The notes beneath the pieces were generated by a model. It was not told the DNA's origin, searched no databases, and worked only from the letters and a program-made list of their open reading frames with translations. A stretch of 64,000 nucleotides of DNA, from contig QUOL01000031.1 in assembly GCA_009761415.1 (NCBI GenBank), positions 52,101 to 116,100 on the forward strand, in the 5' to 3' direction. Source of the stretch: Sarcomyxa edulis (lineage: Eukaryota > Basidiomycota > Agaricomycetes > Agaricales > Mycenaceae). Below, piece after piece: positions 1-11,819 of the stretch. Made by a program: the position numbers and the translations under genes. The number at the start of each line of letters is the position of its first letter. Position 1 is the first letter of the stretch.

Positions 1-216
1 TCGTATGGAATGGGGACCAGGCAAGACCATAGTGCGCAAATCCTGGGGTATTTATAACGGCTGGCGATGGGCGAGGTGCGTTCATTTACAGGGTATATAT
101 GTGAAGGTATATCCGGATGTTGTGTGCAGGTTTATAGCAAGAATGTCTGCCAGGAATAGTCGTGAAGTGTTGCGGTAAAAATATTAGTCAAGACCGTGCT
201 GAGAGTCGATGATCGA

Positions 217-1851
217 ATGCCGGGACCGGATTCCTTACTCTGGCACACGATCATGGTGCGAGTTTCTGTCCCTACCATTCCACAACATATACTGTCTGCA
301 GTCTCGAAAACGAAACAAATATCGCCCAAAGATGCTATACAGCGCGTCTCAGAGTTTCTAGCCCCAGGAAATGTCACCGTTTTGACTGGCGCCGGTGTCA
401 GCGTCGATTCCGGTATCAGAGCTTACCGAGGCAAGGATGGGAGGTACATGAATCCTAATTATCAGTGAGCATTGTACAGATACACTCTCTTTCACTGCTG
501 CTCATAGAATTGCGGGTTTATAGACCTATATTCTATCATGAACTCATAGACGATACGCCGAAAGGTCATGCTTTTAGGTGCAGTCCTGAACTGATTTTAG
601 CCATAATCGCGTTCTAATCTGTCCTCGGAAGGTAGACAGCGATATTGGTGAGTATATTCGTCTCTTTGTCTACACTAATTCCTCCAATTCATCATCCTGA
701 GAATAGGCTGCGTTCGTATCTAGGATACCCCCCTGTCCGAGACGCACTACCGAATACTACACATTGTGCCATCGCAGCACTCCAGTACACATCTATCATC
801 CCAAAGCTCATTACCCAAAATGTAGATGGCTTACATCACAAAGCGTTAGCCCACATTTGGGATAAAGACCGTCTGAGAGACAGGATCTTGGAGCTTCACG
901 GAACATTGCACGTATGTCAGAATCGCATTTGGTGTCTTTCCGAAATGACATCCTACGCCGGTCTGCTATCTTTCAGCAAGTGCACTGCAGACATAGTCAC
1001 ATCGTTGATCGAGGCACCTTTCAAGACTGGCTCTCTGCCGCCAACCCAAGGTGGAAAGCTTTCGCAGACTCGTTAGAGGTCTCTGGCTCTCAACCCAGAA
1101 CTAACCCTGACGGTGATGTTTGTATGCTCATGGCTCTGACGTAGTCTAAGTTTGACTGAATACCTATAATTAGGTTGCTTTGGACGGTGTATCTTACGAT
1201 GACTTCGTCGTTCCTGATTGTCCTTCGTGCCTTCTCGAGAACCGGAGAAACTCAATCGTGAGACGAGCTCCCGTCTATCTAACTTCTAAACTTAATTGTC
1301 ACCAAACAAAAGCACAAGCCTGATGTCATATTCTTCGGGGAATCTATACCTAAACCTGTCAAGGAGCGCTCGTCTGTACATTGTCTCTTATACCTGGAAT
1401 TCCCCGCCATCAACTAATGATGCCCTCAGATTTCTGGAAGTAGAAGCAGCCGATAGACTTTTGATAATAGGATCGACTCTCGCAACCTTTTCTGCCTTCA
1501 GGTCTGCATTTCGCACCAAGGTTTTCGTTGCAAGCTCACTAGATATGACCTATAGACTATTGAAACACGCTCTCGAACTACAAAAACCAGTCATGCTACT
1601 GAACGTTGGGCCCTCCCGTGCTGACGGTATCGATGGCGTCGAAAAAATAGACATTGCCACTGGGGCTATCATCAGAGAAGTCGCCAGATCTGTGATGTGC
1701 GTTCTGTAGATCTTCGAAGCAAGTGACAATCTCACCTTTCTTTAGTGGCTTCCGGGCAATCCAGGATCCAGTCGTGGACACGTTATTGCGGACCGGTGTA
1801 TTCCAACCTCCACCACCCGATGACGACCTTATACCGCGAGCAGCTGGCTGA
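217..1851 (+). CDS. SIRT4-like (class II) NAD-dependent sirtuin
   Basis: Sir2-family deacylase, using NAD+ to remove acyl groups from lysine; class II members are usually mitochondrial. The spliced product shows GAGVS (NAD loop), TQNVDGLH, the catalytic His in ELHGTLH, a zinc pair CPSC, then KPDVIFFGES and NVGPSRADG. The first metal pair reads C-R-H-S, not C-x2-C. I place about nine short introns; junctions include CA|A after NPNY, RYW|LRSYLGYP and FR|LLKHALE. The last exon starts at 1746 and gives GFRAIQDPVVDTLLR and PPPPDDD before TGA at 1849-1851. The frame open upstream begins with GTG, so the first ATG (217) is chosen; ATG 253 is an alternative. No clear mitochondrial presequence is obvious by eye. 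Family assignment is secure; exact exon ends are inferred. Confidence 0.88.
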
Positions 1852-2091
1852 GAACGTGTCTTTTATCGTTTCTATAGTAGTTATCTTTGGAAACTGTGAT
1901 ACAATAATGTCGCACTCGATGGTACAAGTATATCATGACGGATGTCGTATGTCTGAGAATATGTGGGTGTAATAGCTAATGAGGATACAGTATTTGAACG
2001 AAGATGAATGGTATTTGAGGAATATGGTGCAGGAAAGGGGGAAAAGACAAATTGGATGGGAACATAATGAGATACAATTACAATGTGGAAA

Positions 2092-3110
2092 TCAATGGGA
2101 TAACGGAAAGAGGACAGGAGTAAGGAACTGAGTTTCGTCGTGACTGTCGTAGTCGGAGTCGTCGTCTCCATCTTCAGAGTCCTCAGCGTCGTCCATCATT
2201 TGAGGTGCATCTCTTGGGAATACCGGTTCCTTGACCTGAGACCATGTCCAATCCCGCCAGTAGCCTATATGGGTAGTGCATTGCCGTTGTGTAATTGTCC
2301 AGTAGTTTCTAGCATCTTCAGGAGTGAACTTCACGACCACAGTGGATCCATCTGCTGAGTCCTCCGCAGTGGCCAACTCACTAGACGCATCTCGGTCCAC
2401 AGTTGAAGTCAAAGAGGATTCGGAGCCTGAAGCACGAGGAGTTCGAGCTATGGAACACTGTTCCGTGCGAGATAACAATGAGCAAGATCAAAGGACCACT
2501 GAAGACGCAACACGCACCAGTTGACTCGGACGACCAATGTCCTTGGGAGAGGACCCGCATGAACCCCGATGGCGTTTCCAGTGAGACGCATCATATTTAC
2601 TTTTCCTAGACAATTGGATGCAATGGCCACAGTTGGAGCACACAAGACTAGAGGCTTGTAGTGATCCATCGAGCACCATATTGTCACCTTCAAGGATAGC
2701 CTTCCTGTTCATCTCAGCAGGAGTCAGAGACTCATCGTCGTCCCTAGGAAGATATGAATATATCAGACATGTATCATCTACGAGACACTGGGAGCTTACT
2801 CTGTGGAGGTGACTGACTTCCTGGATTTCCCGAGGGATCTTCGTTTCGCCACACCCTTTTGAGAAATCGCAACTTCCACAAGTGGTTTGCGCGACGAGCC
2901 GCGAGACACACGCTGATAATGCCCATGAGATGCAGACAAAAAGATTGGACAATAACTCACCCTGGCTGGATTCTTACGGACGGAGCCCTCATCGCGATTT
3001 GCACTAGAGGCGCTACATGCATACGCGTAAGTCGGAATCTGTGGCCATGTGGGGATGGGGGTGCAAGAGTGGCTTGCTTACCTTGAAACACTTCGTGCTC
3101 GAGTCAACAT
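2092..3110 (-). CDS. C2HC-finger protein, single finger
   Basis: Unknown function. Spliced from ATG at 3110 with five exons: a short N-terminal exon (MLTRARSVS), two basic exons rich in Arg, Lys and Ser, an exon with the finger, and an acidic C-terminal exon. The finger reads C-S-N-C, then IQLSRKSKYD, W, H and C, i.e. C-x2-C-x(n)-L-x(n)-Y-x(4)-W-x2-H-x3-C. Just upstream is a helix-like segment LTPAEMNRKAILEGD, the same arrangement as in the neighbouring three-finger gene. An in-frame stop at 2488-2490 falls inside a 60-base intron that starts GTGCGT and ends CAG, so the two flanking open stretches join in phase. The tail is Asp/Glu-rich. A nucleic-acid-binding role is possible but unproven. 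Confidence 0.7.
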
Positions 3111-3669
3111 TCTAACCGTTGGATATTGATTGTAGAGGGATATTTGAGATTTGGGAGAGGCGCTGGTGGTGGCAATGGTGGATGTAGTTAAGAGGGAATG
3201 GCACGCCTCTCTACCCTTTATAGTAAGTCTAATGTGTTTTCGGCAATTCGCGAACTCGCGGGGACGCTTTATTTGAAACTCCGCGGCCCCTGCACAAAAG
3301 GAATGTCAAGCGTTTGTTACCGTTGTTCGGTCAGGCCCCAGCTAACACAGATCTTATTGCAAGGACCTGTCCAGGTATCTGAGACATTTGGGTAGTGGAC
3401 AATGATTGAAAAAAAATCATGGCTGGTCGTCGCGTATAATTGTTTTAAATAAATTTGTAACATGGATGTCAACGAAAGATGGAATAGATGGATGCAAAGG
3501 ACAGATGGAAAGATGAGGAAAGGAAATGATCGTGGGGCGTAAGTTGAAACACTTGGAGGAGATATATATAATTGAAGATAGATATGTACTAGCTCGCGGA
3601 AAACACGATGTGCGTGTATTATATCAAAGAGGACATTTCACCAAAGATAGATAGTACCCACCGCAGTCG
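3111..3669. other. intergenic, 559 bp
   Basis: This lies between two minus-strand genes and should hold the promoter of the single-finger gene and the 3' end of the three-finger gene. It is AT-rich at 3530-3660. I see no coding frame worth supporting and no repeat. Confidence 0.5.
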
Positions 3670-4973
3670 TTAGAAGCGCCAGGTTCCTCCTCGCAAGCCA
3701 GTCGAAAAGGCTTGGAAAGGTAGCATAAACAACCCATAAAGCCCAGGGGGTTCCATGTCAGGAGCTACATATTTCTCATTTCGCGGGCGATTACTGGGTC
3801 GTACGTCAGAGTCGAGAGCGATTGGAGCCGTCTCCTCTTCTGAATCTTCACGTTCCCGTTTCTTTCCTCTGCTAGGAGCTACTGGAGGAGCAGCGACAAG
3901 TGTATTGTCCGTAGATGCGGAGGAAGGGGGTGGATTGGATCCGGATGGAGTGTTAGACTCGACGGACGCCGGAGTTGACAATCGAGACTTCGATGCTCTG
4001 AATGATAGAGGATAAACATGAGCTCGCGAAGGATAATCGACATGCTAAAAAAAACCTTTGAGAACGAGAAGATGGTTTGCTGGATTGACCAGGAGACGGT
4101 CTAGGGAGGAGCAGCGTCAACGAAGATAAGTAATAACACGAGAAGCTGAAAGACCGACTTGGGACATTGAGACTTGTGTTCTTCCCAGCAAGTCAGATCA
4201 TATTCCGTCTCTCCTTTCAATGCGATGTTCTGATCGCATATCGCACACTCTACATGACGCGCATCGAAGGCTTTGGCTTGAGAATCATTGACAATCCGTA
4301 GTTTCCGTTCAGCTGCAGTGACACGACTACTTGGCCTGGATATTCGAGGTCAGAAGCACGCGATAGTCAAATGAGGTTTTGCAACGTACATAGCATCGGA
4401 GCATCGCCGTTGGTGGGCGTTCCAGTTCGAGAGAGAATAGTTTATGGTCTTCGACAGTTTGATCCACTTCTGGCACTTTCTACAAAGCACTTCTTCGGGT
4501 TTGACTGTCTCCGCCCGCGAGTCTTCCAAGAGAAAGGATTTTCTTTCCTCTTCGGTTCTTCGTGTGGACATTTCAGATTGAGTCAGAGAGGGAGCAACGG
4601 TGGAAGCAGCATCGTCCTCCTCCTCTATTTCTTCCTCTTCCTCTTCCTCTTCCTCTCGCATGGAATCTGCCTCACGACTGTAATGCACAACATCGAGACA
4701 TCGGGTTGGTCAGAGGAAGGATCAGGTGAGGTCAGGCTGATGTAACACATACGGTGACTTCTGATCACATCGCATTCGGTGCGTCTCCCAAGGTCGTACA
4801 GTGTATGTTTGTTTGCGCCCTAGATTCACCATCTTGCAGCATCTCTTGCAGAGAACGCGATGTTCTTCAATTGTTCCACAATCAGGTTGATCTTTGAAAT
4901 ACTGCAGTCGTTCTGCTTCGCTTCTTCGGACTTTAGTCGCTGATCCAGTAACGCTATGTTCTGCGTCGGCCAT
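3670..4973 (-). CDS. Three tandem C2HC fingers, nuclear-like basic/acidic tail
   Basis: Function unknown. From ATG 4973 the product carries three copies of one finger, each on its own exon. Finger 1 has CKRC, LGRKQTY, W, H and C. Finger 2 has CRKC, LSKTINY, W, H and C. Finger 3 has CAIC, LKGETEY, W, H and C and lies at about 4180-4300. A run of nine Glu separates fingers 1 and 2. Each finger is preceded by a similar helix (SEAERLQYFKDQ, TEEERKSFLLEDS, TAAERKLRIVND), so the repeat unit is helix plus finger. The C-terminal exon is Ser/Pro-rich with a KKRERE nuclear-localisation-like patch and ends at TAA 3670-3672. The exon between finger 3 and the tail has a weak donor and is the least certain. 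The gene may extend 5' into the exons listed at 5140-5791. Confidence 0.7.
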
Positions 4974-5139
4974 CGTGGAACGTCTGAGGGTGAACAAATT
5001 TGAGCGGAAGACAATGATGCAAAATGGGGATATGGCGAACTTAGATAGAGGTTTTGTGAATGATATTGGTTTCTTGGTAGAGTTGGGAGTGGCATCCTGA
5101 CAAGCAACGCAATTTAATGAACTTATCAGAGAAGCACGA

Positions 5140-5791
5140 TCATACAACGAGTTCTCCACCTTGCCAGGAGCATCTTCTGCCTCGTGTACATCTCCTGATA
5201 TGCTTCCAAAACGTTTGAGGGGAGTTTCTGGTAGGCTGCAACAAGACGTCAGTCACGATAAGAAGCACGTTCATAGCACGAGCATTGCGGAGCATAAACG
5301 GTTTATGAGAGAATATATACATGCAAAAGCTTACCGAAAGTCGAAATCCTTGTTGGGCGGCTACCACGAGGATGCATGAGACTTTAGACACGAGGCCACT
5401 ACCCAGTCGATCATTGTAAATCCAACGCACTTTTACAGATGATTTTGAGTTATTCCCTTTGCTGCCCGAACTCTTTCCAGCATGACTGTCGGGTTTGGCA
5501 TTGTCGGCCTCATTCGAATCCGAATCAGATCCATCCCTGATCAAAGAGATTGAGTCGCAACGTTGGAACATCGTGTAAAGCATCACATACTCGGCATAGT
5601 TGGTTGAAGTGCGGGCCCTCTAAGCACGAGTCAGAGTCATAAGAGGTGTCGGGATAATCTACTACACTTACCTTCACTCTTCCGGCGTAAGTGATAACGG
5701 ACTTTGCACTAGACCGGATTTTCGTGAGATTCCCCGGGTACAGAGATGTAGCTATATCATACCGTTCTGGTGATGAAGGAGGATCCTCCAT
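5140..5791 (-). CDS. Hypothetical protein; probable 5' exons of the three-finger gene
   Basis: ATG at 5791 opens MEDPPSSPERYDIATSLYPG. An intron starting GTAAGT joins AGRVK to RARTSTNYAEYVMLYTMF, followed by a Ser/Asp/Asn-rich stretch. The best continuation skips two further introns and reads PPNKDFDFRLPETP, then SGDVHEAEDAPGKVENS. From there a donor at TC|GTTGTA and an acceptor at CTCAG would join in phase to RSTMADAEHS, the start of the three-finger gene. I therefore think both may be one gene, but the frame also runs open without splicing, so I list them separately. No domain is recognised. Confidence 0.45.
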
Positions 5792-7269
5792 GGTCTTGTA
5801 GATGGGATATATCAGTCGTGACTATCGATGGAGGTAAAGTTCGGGGCTTGAGCCGCTTCGCGTCTAGTAACCGTGACAGCGTGATGTGATTTTGTCTTTG
5901 TACTAGCAGTACCCGTGACTACGTCACGAAGCAGAGCACCGACTGCGTAAGTATTTTAAGTAGAATGTATTGAAGTGAATATTGAGTGAATACAACAATT
6001 GAAACTTTCCTGGAGAGCAGAAGTACCACCAGTTTGACTGACATTGCTTTGATCTCAGATAATACTATAGCGTACATAGAAGACTCAAGAGCCTGTTACT
6101 TTTAGTATCAAGATTAGAGGTTTTCGAAGATTGCCCGTGCCAACCAATGCCGAATTCCCAATGTCTGATGCCTGGTACCCGATGCCCAATGTCCAATGCC
6201 TGAGGTTCGAACATAGATGTGCCCGTGAGATGTGCCCGTGAGATGTGCCCGTGAGATGCGCCTGCGAGTTACGATAAGATTTGGATAAGATTGAATGTGA
6301 TTGTGTATCGAGGAGTATGGTTTTTGGGTCGTGCAGGCAAGTGCATTTATACCCTGAGAGATGGATAGGTCGGAATCCTGTGGAAAATTGTAGAAAGGGA
6401 AGAAAGATCACGAAAGTCATCGAGACTCGGAGTCGAAGACTCGTCGAAGAGACTCGATCGTGCTCGATGATCGAGACACGGCGCGACCCGAAAAAGGAAA
6501 GTCGCGCTCGCATAGCCACCCGCCCGGTCACCACTCACGGAACATATCGAGTTTTACAGTATAATCTATAAGTTTTTTGCTCCCATTGTGGTGAGCCTTA
6601 TTACTGCGCCCTTGCTAGTGCTCACCCTGTCCTCTGGACAAAAATCCATTGATTCCAGTGAGAATCTCGCAAATTGAGATACCCCGGAGAAACAACACCC
6701 CTTCCAGGTTGTCCCGTTCCATCTCGGAAAGCTCCAATGCACGCGTAACTTATATAGCTTATATACCGTGTGCTTGTGTGTCTCCCGGAAGCGCAAAGAG
6801 TGCCAGTGTGCTCGAGCCGATGCACGCTGATTGCTCGCGAGCCAATCAGCTTGCGTGTTTGTCTCAGCGTTTGTCCCCAGCGTTTGTCTCGGGCGTCTCG
6901 GCGATCGCTCGCGTGGGAAAGTTTCTGGCAAAATGTAATATAGATGCGCTTTTTTAGACCCGCATGCTCTATACGCGCAAACAGGCGTCTCCGTTTGGGA
7001 GAGATTCTGCCGAAGTAGTCGAGACTCAAACTCAGGATCAGACAAAAGGCTCGTTATATAGTTGATTACTGAATTAGACATGCAACCAACTGTGATAGAT
7101 CCCGATTTTTTCACGTACGTTACTGATCTCCTCGGTCAGTCAAATGTAGAGACGCGAAACAAGTGAAAGAGACCGACGTGAATGAAGAAAGAAGGAAGAT
7201 CTGCAAAAGTACATGAGTCAAGATTGAGATTCAGACGTGAGACGAGGTAGGCTGACGAACACTATGCAT
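5792..7269. other. gene-poor stretch with a 13-bp minisatellite
   Basis: No convincing gene in about 1.5 kb. A tandem repeat of the 13-mer GATGTGCCCGTGA, just over three copies, lies at 6216-6258. Around 6420-6480 there is a run of GACTCG/GTCGAAG-type words. Open frames at 6566-7114 have atypical composition, no homology that I recognise and no exon pattern. Confidence 0.45.
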
Positions 7270-8824
7270 TTACGCGAAGGTCGACCCGATAGGACCAAAC
7301 TTGATGTTGGAGAAAGTGACAGAAGCTCCAGGGCTCTGTGATTCAACAGTAGCAGGTACACCGGAGGACGTTGCACATGTTCCGCGAGCAACCCCGGGAG
7401 CAGAAGGATTCGCGCCAACGGGGAAGTCACTATCGAGCCACAACATCTCTGCTGCGTGGTCATCCCAGAGCGACATCACGAGTACCATTCCTGCCTCGAA
7501 AGCGTCTCCCATGGCAGAAAGTGCACCACGAGGAGTGAACGAGTCTGTATCTCCTGTGACAGACTTTGCGGCGGTGCAGAAGGAGTCGGTGATGGAGTTG
7601 CCGACGGGAAGACCAGTAACGGCTGTGTTGGAGTTTTGGATGACTTTACCGTTCTGGACATAGACACGACGAATCTCGGTGAGTTCGCCTGTAGTAGTGT
7701 TGTCAGAGGTGAGGAATTGAGTGACTACAGTCATCTTGCTGCTTGTCTGTGATTGTATGTTAGCGAGAACGAACCAGAGAATTTTGGGTTTAAAGAGTGC
7801 GCACATCTACAGTCTTTCCAGGTCCGAAGAATGCCTGGTTTCCAAGACGGAAACTGTTGAAGTCGCAACCATCCTTGTCACAGACGCCATCAGAACGCTC
7901 GTCACCGTCACCACAGGCAGTGCCAGAACATTGCGTTTGGCCATTGACAGTGCATGGGTGTGGAGTGTACGCGGTCGAAATGGCTAGAAAGCACCAAAAG
8001 CTGTGTCAGAAGACTGAGTGACATGAATAGTGATGTCATCAGACTCACAATTGGCTTCCCAGATGTCCATCTCGGTGCAGCAGGTACCGAACATTCCAGT
8101 TCCCGAATTGGGGTCTGTGGCAGAAGGAGTCCAGTCAAGGATGTTAGCCTGTTTACGGACGGAAAGTCAGCATATGTAAAACAAATAAAGGCACAGTTGA
8201 GCACTATACCTGTCCGTTGATGAACTTGATATCATGGGGGCATTGCGAATCGCAATATCCAGTACCATATTTGGCACCAGCCTTGTTGGCCGGGAACCGA
8301 GAGGCACCGCCGTCTGCGTCCATCTGGGTGAAGTAAAGAGCACCGTTAAGGCCGCAAGGAAGGTTAGAGACGTCAACGTCAAAAGTGAATTCCTGGTTCT
8401 TCAAGTTGAAGAGCTGGTACTCGGTTTCGCTAGCCATAAGGTAGACGCGAGAACCGATGTTGGTGGAGAAGGGGCCGTGAGTGACGAACTTGAGAGTGAG
8501 GGCGTTACCGCTAGTCGTGATACCGTACGTGCCAACGTAGTCTGCACCGTCGAGGGCACAGTTAGCAGCGCAAGTGGTGGGGTCTGGGCAGAGACTGGTG
8601 TCCCATTCATTGCCGGTGTAGCAGTTGGTACTGCCGGAAGTGACATGGAGGTATCGCCAGTTAGAGTCGAGCACGACCGAGGCGGAAGTAGTCGTGCATG
8701 AACCTCCCGCAGCGCATTTTGAAACAGTAAGAGCAGGATGAGTTTCTGCTGTGAGCGTGCCTACTTGTTGGCCGCGCGCAACAGCGAAGAGAGCGAAGGA
8801 GAAAAGAGCAGCAGCAGGAAACAT
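7270..8824 (-). CDS. cbhI: Glycoside hydrolase family 7 cellobiohydrolase (CBH I type)
   Basis: Secreted enzyme that releases cellobiose from cellulose chain ends. ATG 8824 opens a signal peptide ([18 protein letters not shown]) and the mature enzyme starts near [12 protein letters not shown]. The GH7 catalytic motif EMDIWEAN (nucleophile Glu, Asp, acid/base Glu) is complete, with the many expected cysteines ([27 protein letters not shown]). Three introns: one after FINGQ, one splitting a codon right after WEAN, and one after GPGKTVD. The protein ends at GPIGST-F-A with no linker and no CBM1, so it is a single-domain enzyme of about 450 residues. Later motifs VTQFLTSD and [11 protein letters not shown] are typical. 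All key residues are present and no breaks are seen. Confidence 0.95.
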
Positions 8825-8900
8825 GACACTAAGTTGTTTGTGTCTCGAAATTGTCGTCTGAACTGTGTTGAGCGGATGAGGACTTGAAGTATCGCAGTTG

Positions 8901-8907
8901 TTTTATA
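8901..8907 (-). promoter_or_regulatory. TATA box of the GH7 gene
   Basis: TATAAAA on the minus strand, about 77-83 bases upstream of the cellobiohydrolase ATG, a usual position for a strongly expressed fungal gene. Confidence 0.5.
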
Positions 8908-9703
8908 TCGATTCTTGTCGGAAAAATCAAGCTGTATCAAGGTCAAGACCCTTACACGAATAATGGGTTTTACCGCGATTTTTGCGGGTGTTGAGAACAT
9001 ATTATCGCAACCGAGTGTCGATATCCCGTCTAGAGTTGAAAATCAGCATCCCTCCTGACCGAGGAGGGCACGCTGCTGGTGCTTTCGGTGATACCGAGGA
9101 GTCGCCGTCGACAGTATGTGTAAATGCAACAGAACTGCAATGTGAAGGGGACCACCCACGTCGGACCGCGCACACTAGAGGCAAAATCAAATTCGTGACC
9201 TAGAAAATCGTCTTGTTAACAACAGTGTCCCTGGAATGTTTTAGCCTCGGACCGCGGGAAGAGTGATCCAAGATGGAATAGAAGACTGATGCACGTCATC
9301 TGGGCATTCTGAAGGAGGAACAAGAACCTCTTCAGGTCAATCTGACGTTTTTGACCAATCGGTAGCTGAAAAGTCTGTGTGCAAAAAAAGCTTGGAATAG
9401 ATTTGACATGATTGTAGAAGGCCAAAGTAAACAAAGCTGTCATCCTGACCAAGTCCTGAGGATCAAATGATGTTCCGAAGTGAGTCCGTTTCATATGATA
9501 GAGTGGTCCGCACCGAGAAGTCTTTCTCCATATGTCCTCAATTTCCCATTAATTATGTGCCTCTTTCCTTTGCGCGGTCTTAAGCGTCCTCGAAACCGAG
9601 CCTCAATTAAGCTTCCTAGAGCCAGGTCATGCCAACAAAAAATGGCGCCGAGATGATGTATGTATTTACAAGAAAAATCGAAGAGGTGGAAAGATTCGGA
9701 ACA
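8908..9703. other. intergenic, no gene supported
   Basis: This is the upstream region of the GH7 gene and the 3' side of the zinc-cluster gene. A minus-strand open frame at 9216-9494 has no recognisable domain or splice partner, so I do not call it. Confidence 0.4.
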
Positions 9704-11313
9704 TCAGGTGTTCGAGCTTGAGTTGGGTTCCTCGTTAGGAGGAGGATTAGGGGGCATGTGATCGTAAGGTCCTTGTGGGCGAGGATTGTCAATATTGGGG
9801 TCGATGACAGGATAGTAAGCTCGAGGATCAAGCATAGGTGGCGGGTACATAGGATGGTGCATCATCCCCATTTGCTGGTGTTCAGAACTATTCGGAGGTG
9901 GCGGCATAGGATAATAAAAATGTTGGATTGGAAGACCTGGCATTCCATACATGTGAGGATGCGGGAGGGGAAGCATATGCTGGCTGGGAGGAGGTGGAAG
10001 AGGCACAGAGTCCGACGAAGAGGCCTGGGCGTTGACTTGCATCGTCGATGTGTATTCATCTAGACACGAAGTAAGAATGACGACCCGGAAATCGGATTGC
10101 TTTGTAGCCTTACTACTTGGATCGGGAGCCCCAGAGTCTCTTATGTTACGATGCATACACTCAGCCTCCTTACCACTTCGTGTACAGGCCCGGCAAGCGC
10201 GATCTACACAATCATAGCTTTTGCGAACACAAGAAGCGCAAGGTCTGGGGAAAGTGGCTTCAGAATAGGCATACAGAACTGGAGCGACGTTGGGTCGTCA
10301 TACCGAATTCCATCACACCGGATTTTATCCCGTCTGTTGGGACACGTGAAGAGTCAGTGAATAAGCCCCCGTACATCGAAGTTCCGAGCCTACCTGCAAT
10401 TCGTACATGCCTGTATGTGATACGGACATTAACATCGTAACTTGTGACCCGATGGAATTGAAGGAACTGACTGCCTTGACCCGTGTTCCATGACCTCTAC
10501 CCTTCCTAGCAAGGTTTACACATTCTCTACCTTGATCGATGCATTGCTGACAAGGTCGCATCTCCTCACAACGTTTGTTATCCACTCTGCACCTATAAGG
10601 CCAATTAGCACCACAACCTCGAGCACCGAAAGAATGCTGAATTTGGACAGACCCTTCGCAGCGTAATTTAACGAGCTTTGGACCACGGCCAATATGTATG
10701 CACTCTTCTGAGCGGGCAACACAACGTGAACACGGCCGTTGATCCTCGCACTAGGCGAACCTCAGTAGAGCGTAACGAGGATCGAAATGCCTAAATCACC
10801 TTCTTGTTATCCCGTCTACAATTCTGACAAGCCAATTTGGCCCGATCATTTGCGCTCGTACGAGCACTTCGAGCGTTTGCGTTTGCAGTAGATTCTTGAC
10901 GCGAAGGGGACACGGAAACCTCATCGATGCATTCGAGTTGCAGATTACAGCAACGTTTGCACGGCTTTCCATCTTCGCATTTGGTTCGAGCACGACGACA
11001 ATTTTCGCAACCAACAACGCATTGCTCTGCAGAATATCCCTTCTTCGCGCAGCCACTGCAAGGACGTGTACCGTCTGCACCATCGCATCGTATCTTATCT
11101 CGTCTATTTGTGCCAATAATCAGTAACGCGCTTTGCAATATCTTAAGCAGCTTAAGTGGTTCACCTGCAGCTCGCGCATGCCTTTTGGGCATCGCTCCTC
11201 TATCAGCTTGAATCCGAAGACAGTTTCGTGAGTATGCACACCTTGGTCGCTCTTCTGGGCCAGATTGACGAACCGATGTCGGATGTCGGATGGGGAGGCG
11301 GCTGAGAATCCAT
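9704..11313 (-). CDS. Protein with five tandem Zn2Cys6-type clusters
   Basis: Starts at ATG 11313 (MDSQPPPHPTSDIGSSIWP). After splicing, five units of the form C-x2-C-x6-C-x(5-8)-C-x2-C-x(6+)-C follow. They are ACASCRRDKIRCDG with RPCSGC; GCENCRRARTKCEDG with KPCKRC; LACQNCRRDNKKCEDQ with RPCSRC; LRCEGCRVDNKRCEE with RPCQQC; and AACTNCRRDKIRCDG with RPCASC, the last followed by CRACTRSGKEAEC. Introns fall at nearly the same place inside several units (for example NC-AG|gt), as expected for exon duplication. The C-terminus is Pro/Met/His-rich low complexity (PPPPSQHMLPLPHPH). Gal4-type clusters normally occur once per protein, as DNA-binding domains of fungal transcription factors; DNA binding here is an inference. 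No fungal-specific transcription factor middle domain is visible. Confidence 0.75.
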
Positions 11314-11330
11314 TTATTTTGACGGAGGAC

Positions 11331-11372
11331 CAAGAGGCGGCGAACACAGAAATTTTCGACTTGGATGCCGCG
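11331..11372 (-). repeat. 42-bp dispersed repeat, copy 1
   Basis: The minus strand carries a 42-base sequence identical to plus-strand 17238-17279 (core AAGTCGAAAATTTCTGTG). It ends 17 bases before the ATG of the zinc-cluster gene, so it lies in that gene's 5' leader or promoter. Confidence 0.85.
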
Positions 11373-11819
11373 GCATATTGGTAAGCTTTTGAGGGGGGGC
11401 CTCAACATACAAACCGGGGTCCCGGTGCCAATCACCACTGATTTATATCGTTCCATCTGCTTGTCTATATACCTAGTGAACTGTACCAAATGATATCAGT
11501 TATGTATGCAAAGACGACCAAAAAAAAATCGAAGTTTTTCCTTCAATTTACGAGCCTCAGTGAATATTTCATGAGTCGCGAAGAATCACGAAAATTTGAA
11601 GTCGCGTCTCGCTTGCGTCTCGCGTTCATGTTTCTCGACTTACTCCCCATGCTCTGACTTTATATGCTCGCGTCGAACATGATTGATACCCTAATTACTG
11701 TCTGAATCCATAGTCCCCTCAATCTCACACCTTTTCACGTCACCTGGTACAACATTTCGCTCATTTTCCAACTTCAACTCGGTTTTCCTGGATGAACATC
11801 GTCACTCTGGCTCGACGCA
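11373..11819. other. divergent intergenic region
   Basis: Shared upstream region of the zinc-cluster gene (-) and the transposase-like gene (+). It has a poly-A tract at 11521-11528 and no coding frame. It contains a CCGGGGTCCCGGTGCC stretch at 11414-11429, similar to one near the second copy of the 42-bp repeat. Confidence 0.4.

Noticed and set aside
196..216. Upstream extension of the sirtuin from a GTG at 196
   Set aside because: GTG is not an accepted start in this eukaryote; ATG 217 or 253 fits better.
4620..4665. Microsatellite-like CCTCTT run
   Set aside because: It encodes the poly-Glu linker between fingers 1 and 2 of the minus-strand gene.
6566..7114. 182-codon minus-strand open frame
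   Set aside because: No domain, no splice partner, odd composition; overlaps several equally long frames on both strands.
9216..9494. 92-codon minus-strand frame
   Set aside because: No recognisable motif and no exon neighbours; probably chance.
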